Part shown: piece by piece, positions 1 through 8,053 of the stretch | Layout of the letters: the number at the start of each line of letters is the position of its first letter | How positions within the stretch are numbered: the first letter of the stretch is position 1 | Origin: Frigoribacterium sp. PhB160 | GTDB taxonomy: Bacteria > Actinomycetota > Actinomycetes > Actinomycetales > Microbacteriaceae | Assembly: GCF_003751785.1 (NCBI RefSeq) | Contig: NZ_RKIE01000001.1 | Span: 248,001-312,000, forward strand | Direction of reading: 5' to 3' | DNA length: 64,000 nt | Made by a program: the position numbers and the translations under genes | Notes under the pieces: model-generated | Database searches by the model: none | The model's input: only the letters and a program-made list of their open reading frames with translations | Told to the model about the DNA's origin: nothing

Positions 1-735
1 TTCTTCGTGCACCTCGCCGCTACCCTCGACAACTGGGACCCGCGCATCGTCGACGCGATCGCTGCTCATCGGCACGTCATCACCTTCGACCAGCAGGGCG
101 TCGGCGCCTCGTCGGGGCGTGTGCCGGACACCATGGAGGAGGCGGCCGACGACGCCTACGCCTTCATCAGTGCTCTCGGTCACGACACGATCGACGTCTT
201 CGCGCTGTCGATGGGCGGCATGATCGCCCAGGACCTCGTCGTGTCGCACCCCGAGCTCATCCGCAAGCTCGTCTTGACCGGGACCGGCCCGCGTGGCGGG
301 AAAGACATCGACAAGGTCGTCGGCATCACCTTTTACGACGTCCTGCGATCTGTCTTGACGCGGTCCGACCCAAAGGAGTTCCTCTTCTTCAACCGCGACC
401 GTGTCGGCAAGACCACCGGCAAGGCGTTCGTGGCCCGCCTCGCGGAACGCACCCGCGACCGCGACGCCAAGATCAGCCTCCGAGCATTCGCCACCCAGCT
501 CAAGGCGATACAGAGCTACGGCCGCTCGAGACCGTCTGATCTGGGTGTCATTACGCAGCCGACCCTGATCGTCAACGGCGACCACGACCGCATGGTTCCC
601 ACGGTGCTCTCGCATGACCTGCACCGCCGCATCGCCGGGTCAGAGTTGATCATCTACCCGAACTCCGGCCACGGCAGCATCTTCCAATACTGGGAGCAGT
701 TCACGACGGCCGCGGCGAAATTCCTCACGGACTGA
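1..735 (+). CDS. alpha/beta hydrolase, 5' end outside window
   Basis: The reading frame is open from the first base, so the N-terminus lies upstream. The visible 245 residues have an alpha/beta-hydrolase fold: the stretch around LDNWDPR, an oxyanion-side segment, a nucleophile elbow ALSMGG (Ser; the usual first Gly is Ala), an acid-loop Asp in NGDHDRMV and the catalytic His in NSGHGS near the end. This set is typical of small cytoplasmic esterases and C-C or haloperoxidase-like hydrolases; the substrate cannot be inferred. A short-chain dehydrogenase follows 30 bp downstream on the same strand, so the two are probably co-transcribed. Confidence 0.85.
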   Translation, partial: FFVHLAATLDNWDPRIVDAIAAHRHVITFDQQGVGASSGRVPDTMEEAADDAYAFISALGHDTIDVFALSMGGMIAQDLVVSHPELIRKLVLTGTGPRGGKDIDKVVGITFYDVLRSVLTRSDPKEFLFFNRDRVGKTTGKAFVARLAERTRDRDAKISLRAFATQLKAIQSYGRSRPSDLGVITQPTLIVNGDHDRMVPTVLSHDLHRRIAGSELIIYPNSGHGSIFQYWEQFTTAAAKFLTD

Positions 736-765
736 TCCCTCTTTTCTTCGACGAAAGCAGCCCAC

Positions 766-1470
766 ATGACCTCACTCCAGAACGCAGTCGTCCTTGTCAC
801 CGGTGCGAACGGAGGCCTCGGCACCGAGTTCGTCCGTGCCGCCCTCGCTCGTGGGGCAGCCAAGGTCTATGCCACAGCCCGGGCCCCTCGGGAATGGGGC
901 GACGAACGCGTCGTCGAGTTGACGCTCGACGTGACGGACGCCGCGTCGGTCGCCGCTGCGGCCGCCGCAGCGCCCGACGTGACCGTTCTCGTCAACAACG
1001 CAGGCGGGCTGCCGGCTACCGCGAGCATGCTCGACATCGAAGAAGCCGACCTCCGTCAGACGATGGAGATCAACTTCTTCGCTCCTGTCCGAATGGCCCA
1101 GGCCTTCGCCCCCGCTCTCGTCGCTGCCGCCGACGGAGCCCTGATCGACATCCACTCCGTGGCCAGTTGGTATGCCTTCGGCGGGGGATACAGCGCTTCG
1201 AAGGCTGCGTTCTGGTCCGCCACCAACACGCTGCGGCTCGAGCTGGCTCCCCGAGGGGTGCTGGTCACGGGCGTGCACGTCGGATACGTCGACACCGCGA
1301 TGGCCGCGCATGCAGACGGAGAGAAGATGCGCCCGGCCGAACTAGTGGCCGCCGTCCTCGACGGGGTCGAGGCGGGTGCCTTCGAGGTCGTCGCCGACGA
1401 GCTCAGCGCGGCCGTGAAAGCAGGTCTCTCCGGACCGATCGCAGAGCTCTACCCCGAACTCGCCAGCTGA
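766..1470 (+). CDS. SDR family oxidoreductase (paralogue 1)
   Basis: A 234-residue classical short-chain dehydrogenase. The N-terminal Rossmann motif TGANGGLG sits at about residues 13-20, NNAG at about 75-78 and the catalytic YSASK (Tyr-x-x-x-Lys) at about 140-144. Such enzymes are cytoplasmic NAD(P)-dependent oxidoreductases; the substrate is unknown. It is closely similar along its whole length to the SDR at 2222-2932 on the other side of the TetR gene (shared GAAKVYATAR, LTLDVTDA, HVGYVDTAMAA), pointing to a local duplication. It probably forms an operon with the hydrolase upstream. Confidence 0.9.
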   Translation: MTSLQNAVVLVTGANGGLGTEFVRAALARGAAKVYATARAPREWGDERVVELTLDVTDAASVAAAAAAAPDVTVLVNNAGGLPATASMLDIEEADLRQTMEINFFAPVRMAQAFAPALVAAADGALIDIHSVASWYAFGGGYSASKAAFWSATNTLRLELAPRGVLVTGVHVGYVDTAMAAHADGEKMRPAELVAAVLDGVEAGAFEVVADELSAAVKAGLSGPIAELYPELAS

Positions 1471-1491
1471 CCGCCTGGGGGCCTGCTGGGC

Positions 1492-2097
1492 TCACCGAGG
1501 CGGCAGGATCACCTCGAGCTGACGTCGCACCCCCGCGACGATCTCGTCGTCCGGGACGGACTCGTCGACCGCCGACGACATCGCGAGCATCATCACCGCC
1601 GACACGACGTGGGCGAGCGCGGCCGCGTCGGCGGGCGTCGCCGAGGTGAGGCGCACCACGATCCCGGCCACCGCCTCCTCTGTCCGGGCCGCGATCGCGA
1701 GCGCCTGGGCGTGGTGCGGCTCCGTCGCGTCGCCGAACGCCATCTCGCGGAGGTAGGTGCGGCCGTTCTCGACCTGGGCCCGGTTGCAGTGCACGATCGG
1801 CTCGAGCACGGCGACGACGGCGTCGAGCGCGGTCGTGGCAGTCGAGGAGGCGCGGATCCCCTCGTCGAGGGAGCGCGCGTACGCCGCGTTCTGCACGAGC
1901 AGCAGCAGCTCGCCCTTCGTGCGCGCGTAGAGGAACAGCGTGCCGGCGCCCACGTCGGCCGCCTCGGCGATCTGCTGCGTCGTGACCTCGTCGACCCCGT
2001 GCCGGGAGAACAGGTCGGACGCGGCCCGCGTGATGCGCTCGAGCTTCTCCTGCTTGTTGCGCTCGCGCCTGCCGAGAGACGGGGCGGACGACGACAT
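1492..2097 (-). CDS. TetR family transcriptional regulator
   Basis: About 201 residues, with an N-terminal helix-turn-helix (TTQQIAEAADVGAGTLFLYARTKGEL) and a variable C-terminal ligand domain. An in-frame ATG lies 21 bp further upstream, but the start at 2097 is preferred because AGGAG precedes it at correct spacing. It is divergent from the SDR at 2222, and the 125-bp gap contains a candidate operator (2134-2163). The family usually represses a neighbouring gene until a small hydrophobic ligand binds, so the SDR is the likely target. It is convergent with SDR paralogue 1. Confidence 0.88.
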   Translation of the reverse strand: MSSSAPSLGRRERNKQEKLERITRAASDLFSRHGVDEVTTQQIAEAADVGAGTLFLYARTKGELLLLVQNAAYARSLDEGIRASSTATTALDAVVAVLEPIVHCNRAQVENGRTYLREMAFGDATEPHHAQALAIAARTEEAVAGIVVRLTSATPADAAALAHVVSAVMMLAMSSAVDESVPDDEIVAGVRRQLEVILPPR

Positions 2098-2133
2098 GGG
2101 TTCTCCTGGGATGCACACTGGTCGGAATAGAAA

Positions 2134-2163
2134 CTGACTGAACTCAATTATGACATGAGTCAG
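2134..2163. promoter_or_regulatory. candidate TetR operator
   Basis: Inverted repeats lie between the divergent TetR and SDR genes: CTGACT (2134-2139) with AGTCAG (2158-2163), and inside it ACTCA (2142-2146) with TGAGT (2156-2160). Position and symmetry suit a TetR dimer site; binding is inferred. Confidence 0.5.
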
Positions 2164-2221
2164 CTACGGTGACCCGGTCTCGGGTCACCTCATCCTCGCA
2201 CCACCCCCGGAAGGAACACCC

Positions 2222-2932
2222 ATGACCGACATCACCGGCTCCGTCGTCCTCGTCACCGGAGCGAACGGGGGCATCGGCACCCGCTTCGTCGAGGCCGCCC
2301 TCGCCCGCGGCGCCGCCAAGGTCTACGCCACGGCCCGCACCCCGCGCACCTGGGAGGACGACCGCGTCGTGCCCCTCACCCTCGACGTGACCGACGCCTC
2401 CTCGATCGCGGCCGTCGTCGAGGCCGCGCCCGACGTGACCGTCCTCGTGAACAACGCCGGGGCGAACGCCCCCACTCCGGGCATCCTCAGCCACACCGAC
2501 GACGAGATCCGCGCGAACGTCGAGACCAACTTCCTCGGTCCGCTGTTCCTCGCCCGGGCCTACGCGCCCCTCCTGTCGGCCCACGGCGGCGGCACGGCGA
2601 TCATCGACATCCACTCCGCGCTCTCCTGGTACGCCGTCGCCGGCATCTACTCGGCGACGAAGGCCGCGCTCTGGTCGGCCACCAACTCGCTGCGCCTCGA
2701 GCTGCAGCCCGCGGGCGTGCAGGTCGTCGGCGTCCACGTCGGCTACGTCGACACCGCCATGGCCGCCGGCGTCACCGACGCCAAGACCGACCCGGCGGTG
2801 CTCGTGTCCGACGTGCTCGACGCCCTCGAGGCCGGCGAGCACGAGGTGCTCGCGGACGAGACCTCACGCCAGGTGCGAGCGGCGCTCTCGGCACCGCTCG
2901 AGGCGCTCTACCCGCAACTCGCGCGGGACTGA
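2222..2932 (+). CDS. SDR family oxidoreductase (paralogue 2)
   Basis: A 236-residue classical short-chain dehydrogenase with TGANGGIG near residues 13-20, NNAGA near 76 and catalytic YSATK near 140. AAGGA precedes the ATG. It is the second copy of the SDR at 766-1470, with strong similarity over the full length, and is divergent from the TetR gene, whose presumed operator overlaps its promoter region. The probable role is NAD(P)H-dependent reduction or oxidation of a small carbonyl or alcohol; the substrate is not predictable. Confidence 0.9.
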   Translation: MTDITGSVVLVTGANGGIGTRFVEAALARGAAKVYATARTPRTWEDDRVVPLTLDVTDASSIAAVVEAAPDVTVLVNNAGANAPTPGILSHTDDEIRANVETNFLGPLFLARAYAPLLSAHGGGTAIIDIHSALSWYAVAGIYSATKAALWSATNSLRLELQPAGVQVVGVHVGYVDTAMAAGVTDAKTDPAVLVSDVLDALEAGEHEVLADETSRQVRAALSAPLEALYPQLARD

Positions 2933-3004
2933 CGACGGGAGCGTCGACCCTAGGTCCACCAGGCTCGCTGCTCCGACCGATGGTCGGTCAGTGTGCCCGG
3001 CGTG

Positions 3005-4042
3005 CTACCGCTGTGCGGACGAGTTGCGGATCACGAGCATCGGGTCGAGCTCGACGTGGCGTGGCTCCGTCGGTGTCTCCCGGATGCGGTCCATCAACAG
3101 CTCGATCGCGGTCGCTCCGATCTTGACGCCGTATTGGTCGACGGTCGTGAGCGAGACGAGCGGGTGGCTCGCCAGCTCGATGTTGTCGTAGCCGACGACA
3201 GAGACTTCACGGGCGGACAGCCCCCGTTCGGCGACGGCACGTAGGGCCCCGATGGCGAGGGTGTCGTTGCCGGCGAAGATCGCCGTAGTGCGACGGGCCC
3301 TGTCATCCAGGAGGAGTCGGGTGGCGATGTAGGCCGAGTTCTCCGATGCGTCCGAGAACACGACGTGGGGTCGCAACTCGTTCTCGAGCATGCATCGTTC
3401 GTAGGTCGCCTGCCGGATCGCGTGTGGGGTGGAGGAATCGGCCCGGGTCGGGCCGGACCCCACCGTGAGGTGTGCGATTTCCCGATGGCCCAGTGCTAGG
3501 AGGTGCTCCATCGCCGACGTGACTCCCGCGCGGTCGTCGTTGGTGACCGTGTCGTAGTTGATCTGGCGGTCGTGGCGGCCGACCAGCACCATGGGGACGT
3601 ACTCGGCGAGCCGATCCAGGTAGCTCGGAGTGACTTCGAGGGAGATCGCGAGGATGCCATCGACCTGCCTGTCGACGAGGGCGTCGAGGACCTTCTTGTC
3701 CCCCTCGCCGTCGAGAGCCGGAGCGATAATGAGCTGGTAGCCGCTGCCGGCCAACCCATGCGCCGCTCCCGTGGTGACCTGCGTGAAGAAGTCGTTGCCG
3801 AGCTGGGGCATCTCCGAGCCGATCGCGATCGTGAAGGTCTGACCACGCATGCCACGCGCCCCGGTGCGCGGACGGTAATTCAGGTCGTCGATCGCACGTT
3901 GCACCCGCTGCTGCATCGCGGGGCTGACTCCGTAGGCGTTGCGGATGACCTTGGAGACAGCACCCTGAGACACTCCCGCATGGCTGGCGACATCGGCGAG
4001 CGAAGGTCGACGACGACGCCCTTGCTCGTTGACCTGTGTCAT
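3005..4042 (-). CDS. LacI family regulator of the first rhamnoside locus
   Basis: 345 residues: an N-terminal LacI HTH (PSLADVASHAGVSQGAVSKVIRNAYGVS) with hinge helix, then a periplasmic-binding-protein-like sugar domain ending in the usual Val-Ile-Arg-Asn-Ser. The frame stays open upstream, but the ATG at 4042 is preferred: it directly precedes the HTH, has GGGAG before it and leaves a 34-bp gap to the GH78 gene. It lies downstream of that gene in the same direction, so the two are probably co-transcribed. The three LacI-type sites at 6510-6567 are the obvious targets, giving feedback control of the locus. Confidence 0.9.
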   Translation of the reverse strand: MTQVNEQGRRRRPSLADVASHAGVSQGAVSKVIRNAYGVSPAMQQRVQRAIDDLNYRPRTGARGMRGQTFTIAIGSEMPQLGNDFFTQVTTGAAHGLAGSGYQLIIAPALDGEGDKKVLDALVDRQVDGILAISLEVTPSYLDRLAEYVPMVLVGRHDRQINYDTVTNDDRAGVTSAMEHLLALGHREIAHLTVGSGPTRADSSTPHAIRQATYERCMLENELRPHVVFSDASENSAYIATRLLLDDRARRTTAIFAGNDTLAIGALRAVAERGLSAREVSVVGYDNIELASHPLVSLTTVDQYGVKIGATAIELLMDRIRETPTEPRHVELDPMLVIRNSSAQR

Positions 4043-4076
4043 CGTCGCTCCCTCTGCGTCCTGCCCTCGGGCTGCC

Positions 4077-6362
4077 TCACTGTACTGGGGCGGCGTCGAT
4101 CGGTTCACGGACAGGTGCGATGACCTGGTGCGTTCCTGGCGGCAGTTCCTGGTCAGGTCGTCCCCTCCGGCGGAACACGCCGACCGAGCCGCGAGGGATC
4201 GTGACGTCGAACCGTACGTCGTCGCCCGATCGCGCCCAGCTGACCTCGGCGTGGCCGTGCGGGGTGGCCAGGGAGCTGCGCGCCCAGTCGATGCCGGGGC
4301 CGATGTCGGGGGCGATGAGGATCTTGCGGTAACCCGGTTCCAGAGGGGCGAGGCCGCCGACGACACGATGCATCCAGTCGGCGACGGCGCCGAGCGCGTA
4401 GTGGTTGAAGCTGGTCATGCCACCGGGATTGATGCTCCCGTCGGGGAGCATGGAATTCCACCGTTCCCAGATGGTCGTCGCGCCCATCGTGACCGGGTAG
4501 AGCCACGAGGGGCACTCGCGCTGGAGCAGGAGCCTGTACGCCGTGGCCGTCTGGCCGGTGGACGTGAGGGCGTCGTTGATGAAGGGCGTACCGGCGAAGC
4601 CGGTCGAGATGTGGAAGCCGCTCTCCTGGACGAGTTCCGCGAGCCGCTCGCCTGCCCACGCCTCCTGCTCGGGTTCGAGGAGGCCGAAGACGATGGCGAG
4701 CGAGTACACGGTCGTGCAGTCGCTGAGGATCATGCCAGAGTGCACGTACTCACGGTGGAAAGCGGCGCGAAGGCCGTCTGCCATGCTCTTGAACTCGGCT
4801 GCCTCAGCGGCATGTCCGAGGACGGTCGCAGTTGCGCTGATACGTGCAGCGCTGCGGTAAGCACACGCGGTCGCGACGACTCCGGGGTGCGCCTTGGCGG
4901 CGCCGGGCTCATCTGCCGGCGCGTCGGGGTCGAGCCAATCCCCGAACTGGAAACCGGTGTCCCACACCCCTGTCGAGGACAACAGGGATCGTAGGCGGCG
5001 ACCGTAGGTGACCATCGACTCGAAGGTCTCGTCGAGCACTCGCGGATCGCCGTACGCCTCCCAGAGCGACCACGGGACCCAGACGGCCGCATCGCTCCAG
5101 AACGCGGCGATCTCCTCGGCGCCGGCGCCTTCCTGAGCGACAGTCGCGTACTTCAGGACATCGGGAACGATGTACGGGACGACGCCGTCGTGGTGGTCCT
5201 GCTCGAGGGCGACGTCACGGAGCCAGTCGGCGAGGAAGTCCTGCACGTCGAAGAGGTAGGCGGCGGTGGGGGCGAATGCAGACAGGTCGCCCGTCCAGCC
5301 GAGGCGTTCGTCTCGTTGCGGGCAGTCGGTGGGGATGTCGACGAAGTTGCCGCGCATGCCGCGAACGACGTTCTCGTGCAGTTGGTTCAGGTCGGGCACG
5401 GAGCACTCGAACGATCCGATGCGTCGCAGGTCGGACGAGATGGCGATCGCAGAGGCCGCTGCCTCGACGTCTCGCAGGGGTGCGTCCCAGCCGATGATCT
5501 CGGCGTAGCGGAAGCCGTGGAACGTGAAGGTCGGCTCGAAGACGTCGTCCCCGCCCGAGAGGATGTAGACGTCGGTGGACTTCGCCGACCGGAGGGTGCG
5601 CAGGGCCAGTTCTCCGTCTTCCAGGACTTCAGCCTGCCTGACCGTGATCGTCGTTCCCGGGGTGCCCCTGATCTCGAGACGAACGAAGCCGACGATGTTC
5701 TCGCCGAAGTCGATCAGGGTCGTCCCGGAGGGGCCGTACCACGTCCTCTGTGGGGGAAGCTCGTCGATGCGTCGGACCGGCGCGGCGGGATCGAGGTCGA
5801 ACTGTTCAGGGTCGTAGTCGACTACGTGGACGGAGCCCCAGTCGGGGCTGCTGAAGCCGGGCATCTTCCAGCTCTCGTCACGGAGCCGGGCATCGATGAT
5901 CTGCCCGTCGTAGAAATCGTTCGCGACGATCTCGCTGGGCCCGACGGACCAGGTCTCATCTGTGACGACGACCTGCTCGTGCCCGTCCTCGAAGCAGATG
6001 CGCAGCTGCGCCCAGGCGGCGATCTCCTCGCCGTACCGGGCGGTCTCGATCCACCCGAGTCGACCCCGGTACCAGCCGTTCCCTACTGCGATGCCCAAGG
6101 TCGAGTCCTTGGCGAGCAAAGTCGTGACGTCGTGATCGACGTAGTGGAGCCGCCACTCGTAGCTGGTCCACCCAGGTGTGAGCAAGGCGTCGGAGACGGG
6201 GACCCCGTTTATCCAGGCTTCGCAGATGCCGAGCGCGCTCAGTGACAGAACGGCCGCCGTCACGAGTCCATGACCGTCGTCGAGCTGCAGATCGCGGCGG
6301 AACAGTGGCGCGCTTGCTGGCTCGTCGTCGGCAGCGACGAAGCGAGCGGTTCCGAAGGTCAT
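4077..6362 (-). CDS. alpha-L-rhamnosidase, GH78 (first locus)
   Basis: 761 residues, no signal peptide, so probably cytoplasmic; releases L-rhamnose from imported rhamnosides. It starts with the jelly-roll Bac_rhamnosid_N domain (WINGVPV, LTPGWTSYEWR), then the (alpha/alpha)6 GH78 domain. Conserved active-site segments are DIPTDCPQRDERLGWTGD (about residues 340-360, acidic residues) and TTIWERW (about 629, Glu). The frame is open to 6485, but a convincing minus-strand promoter (6484-6513) would start transcription inside that extension, so the ATG at 6362 is preferred. Unlike the second GH78 (863 residues), it lacks the extra N-terminal beta domain. Confidence 0.92.
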   Translation of the reverse strand: MTFGTARFVAADDEPASAPLFRRDLQLDDGHGLVTAAVLSLSALGICEAWINGVPVSDALLTPGWTSYEWRLHYVDHDVTTLLAKDSTLGIAVGNGWYRGRLGWIETARYGEEIAAWAQLRICFEDGHEQVVVTDETWSVGPSEIVANDFYDGQIIDARLRDESWKMPGFSSPDWGSVHVVDYDPEQFDLDPAAPVRRIDELPPQRTWYGPSGTTLIDFGENIVGFVRLEIRGTPGTTITVRQAEVLEDGELALRTLRSAKSTDVYILSGGDDVFEPTFTFHGFRYAEIIGWDAPLRDVEAAASAIAISSDLRRIGSFECSVPDLNQLHENVVRGMRGNFVDIPTDCPQRDERLGWTGDLSAFAPTAAYLFDVQDFLADWLRDVALEQDHHDGVVPYIVPDVLKYATVAQEGAGAEEIAAFWSDAAVWVPWSLWEAYGDPRVLDETFESMVTYGRRLRSLLSSTGVWDTGFQFGDWLDPDAPADEPGAAKAHPGVVATACAYRSAARISATATVLGHAAEAAEFKSMADGLRAAFHREYVHSGMILSDCTTVYSLAIVFGLLEPEQEAWAGERLAELVQESGFHISTGFAGTPFINDALTSTGQTATAYRLLLQRECPSWLYPVTMGATTIWERWNSMLPDGSINPGGMTSFNHYALGAVADWMHRVVGGLAPLEPGYRKILIAPDIGPGIDWARSSLATPHGHAEVSWARSGDDVRFDVTIPRGSVGVFRRRGRPDQELPPGTHQVIAPVREPIDAAPVQ

Positions 6363-6483
6363 GAGGGTCTCTTTCAGGGCACACAGACTGAGTCTGCGGA
6401 CGAGTCGGTGCTGGTGCGGACATCGCTCTGGCAGCGGCCGCAGGCCCACTCCGACGCGTAGCTCCGCGCCGAGCGAACGACTC

Positions 6484-6513
6484 ACGGTAGTTCCCGACGA
6501 GTTCAGGTGTCAA
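6484..6513 (-). promoter_or_regulatory. promoter of GH78-LacI operon
   Basis: Read on the minus strand: -35 TTGACA (6508-6513), 18-bp spacer, -10 TACCGT (6484-6489). Operator 1 overlaps the -35 box. Confidence 0.65.
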
Positions 6514-6521
6514 TCGATTTA
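6510..6521. promoter_or_regulatory. LacI-type operator 1
   Basis: TCAATCGATTTA, an 11-of-12 palindrome with the central CG typical of LacI-family sites, overlapping the minus-strand -35 box. Confidence 0.7.
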
Positions 6522-6541
6522 CGGACCGCATCCCGCGTGCG

Positions 6542-6553
6542 TCAATCGATTTA
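6542..6553. promoter_or_regulatory. LacI-type operator 2
   Basis: TCAATCGATTTA, identical to operator 1 and 32 bp (about three helical turns) from it. Confidence 0.7.
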
Positions 6554-6555
6554 CG

Positions 6556-6567
6556 TCAACTGATTGA
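6556..6567. promoter_or_regulatory. LacI-type operator 3
   Basis: TCAACTGATTGA, same TCAA/TTGA arms with a variant centre. It overlaps the -35 box of the plus-strand promoter and lies 14 bp from operator 2. Confidence 0.6.
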
Positions 6568-6592
6568 CGAAAGAAGACGAGACCCCTAATGT
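6564..6592 (+). promoter_or_regulatory. promoter of first sugar ABC operon
   Basis: -35 TTGACG (6564-6569), 17-bp spacer, -10 TAATGT (6587-6592), about 100 bp before the binding-protein gene. Confidence 0.7.
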
Positions 6593-6691
6593 CGGTCTCG
6601 CATCGCCTCGTGGCCGTTCTCGTGACCGTCAGGCGACCTGCCTGGCCAACGCGGTCCGGGTACTCACCCTTGAAGTCCAATGGAGCATTTC

Positions 6692-7957
6692 ATGCGTAAA
6701 GCAGCAGCACTCGTGCCCGCGGCCGTTCTCTCGGCACTCGCACTCGGCCTTGCAGGTTGTTCTGCCGGCCCACAGTCCGCCGGTGGCGGCGACGAGAACA
6801 CCTTGACCGTCTCGGGGTGGAGTGGAGACGAGGTGATGTCTGCCCTCGCGAGCCAGTTCGAGGATGACAACCCGGGCGTCACCGTTGAGATCACCGAGCT
6901 CCCGTGGCCGAACATCCTCACGCAGATCAACACCGAGATGGTCTCAGGAACCGCATCCGACTTCGTCGTCGTTTTCCCGGGCAACGGGAACCCGATCACG
7001 GCGCAGACCCTCGCCAAGGGCAACTTCCTCGAAGACCTCAGCTCAGACGAGTGGACGGGCGATTTCACGGACGTCAACAAGGCAGTGATGGGCGCTGACG
7101 GCAAGATCCTCATGGGTTCCAACAACTTCACCATCATCCCTGCCACCTACAACACGCAGGCCCTGGAAGCGCTCGGTGTTACAGCTCCCACCACGTGGAC
7201 CGAAGTTCTCGACCTGTGTTCTGCTGCGAAGGCGGAGGGAAAGGTCGCCTACGCGTTGGCGGGACTCGCCGGCGGAACCTTCAACTACCTCCCCTACGCC
7301 CTGTCGGCAACGCTGGTCGATGGCGCCGACCCCGACTTCGCCTCCGAGCAGGCCTCGGGGAGTGCGACATTCGCCGACTCTGAGTGGTCGACGGTCCTCG
7401 ACAAGTACCTCGAGATGATGGATGCAGGCTGCTTCACCGCCGACGCCTTGGGGACGAGCCTCGAAGTCGCTCAGGGTCAGGTCGCGACGGGCGACGCCGT
7501 CGGCATCGTCACCGTCAGCAACCAGATCGGTGACATCGAGCGTGCCGCCCCGGAGGGTTCGACCTTCGAGACGGCACCTCTGCCCGCAACGGACGACCCG
7601 TCCGAGACAGTCCTGCCAGTCGGGCTCGGATCCGGATACGGCGTGAACGCGAAGGCCAAGAACAAGGATCTCGCGAACAAGTTCATGAACTTCTACCTGA
7701 GTGAGCAGGGCGTCCAGCTGGCGCTCGACACCGGGTCCATCTTCCCCAGCGTCCCCGTGGACGGGTTCGAGCCGACTCCTGCCCTGGTGGGCGTCTCCGA
7801 GCAGGCCCAGAGCGACAAAACCGCTGCGTTCCCCGACCAGACCTGGCCCAACTCCAACACCACGAAGGTGTACCAGGACGAACTGCAGAAGCTTCTCGGG
7901 GGTCAGACCTCGGTCGACGACGCCCTGGCGGCCATGGACTCCGCCTACGCAGGCTAG
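6692..7957 (+). CDS. ABC sugar-binding lipoprotein (family 1)
   Basis: About 421 residues: a positively charged start, a hydrophobic stretch and a lipobox LAGC, so a membrane-anchored extracellular solute-binding protein. The body matches the family 1 (MalE/UgpB-like) fold, with a TVSGWSGDEV start and a conserved Trp-rich C-terminal part. The ATG at 6692 is chosen over one 12 bp upstream because GGAG lies 6 nt before it and the signal peptide then begins with MRKAA. Given the divergent GH78 gene and two permeases, it probably captures rhamnose-containing oligosaccharides or glycosides. Confidence 0.93.
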   Translation: MRKAAALVPAAVLSALALGLAGCSAGPQSAGGGDENTLTVSGWSGDEVMSALASQFEDDNPGVTVEITELPWPNILTQINTEMVSGTASDFVVVFPGNGNPITAQTLAKGNFLEDLSSDEWTGDFTDVNKAVMGADGKILMGSNNFTIIPATYNTQALEALGVTAPTTWTEVLDLCSAAKAEGKVAYALAGLAGGTFNYLPYALSATLVDGADPDFASEQASGSATFADSEWSTVLDKYLEMMDAGCFTADALGTSLEVAQGQVATGDAVGIVTVSNQIGDIERAAPEGSTFETAPLPATDDPSETVLPVGLGSGYGVNAKAKNKDLANKFMNFYLSEQGVQLALDTGSIFPSVPVDGFEPTPALVGVSEQAQSDKTAAFPDQTWPNSNTTKVYQDELQKLLGGQTSVDDALAAMDSAYAG

Positions 7958-7972
7958 TTCTGCGACGCCCCC

Positions 7973-8016
7973 GAGGCGGTGCGATCCCGCGTGGACCCGA
8001 CGCATCGCACCGCCTC
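7973..8016 (+). terminator. intercistronic hairpin after binding-protein gene
   Basis: A perfect 13-bp stem, GAGGCGGTGCGAT (7973-7985) with ATCGCACCGCCTC (8004-8016), and an 18-nt loop. There is no T tract. It probably stabilises or partly terminates the message so that the binding protein is made in excess over the permeases. Confidence 0.6.
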
Positions 8017-8053
8017 TCCACGCCAGTCACTGCGCCGAGAGAAGAAGAGCACC

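Noticed and set aside
2975-2989. GACCGA-TGG-TCGGTC inverted repeat after the second SDR gene
   Set aside because: A short stem without a T tract; could be a weak terminator or a regulator site, not enough to call.
6363-6485. N-terminal extension of the first GH78 protein to 6485
   Set aside because: The predicted minus-strand promoter would start transcription within this stretch, and the extension has no family similarity.
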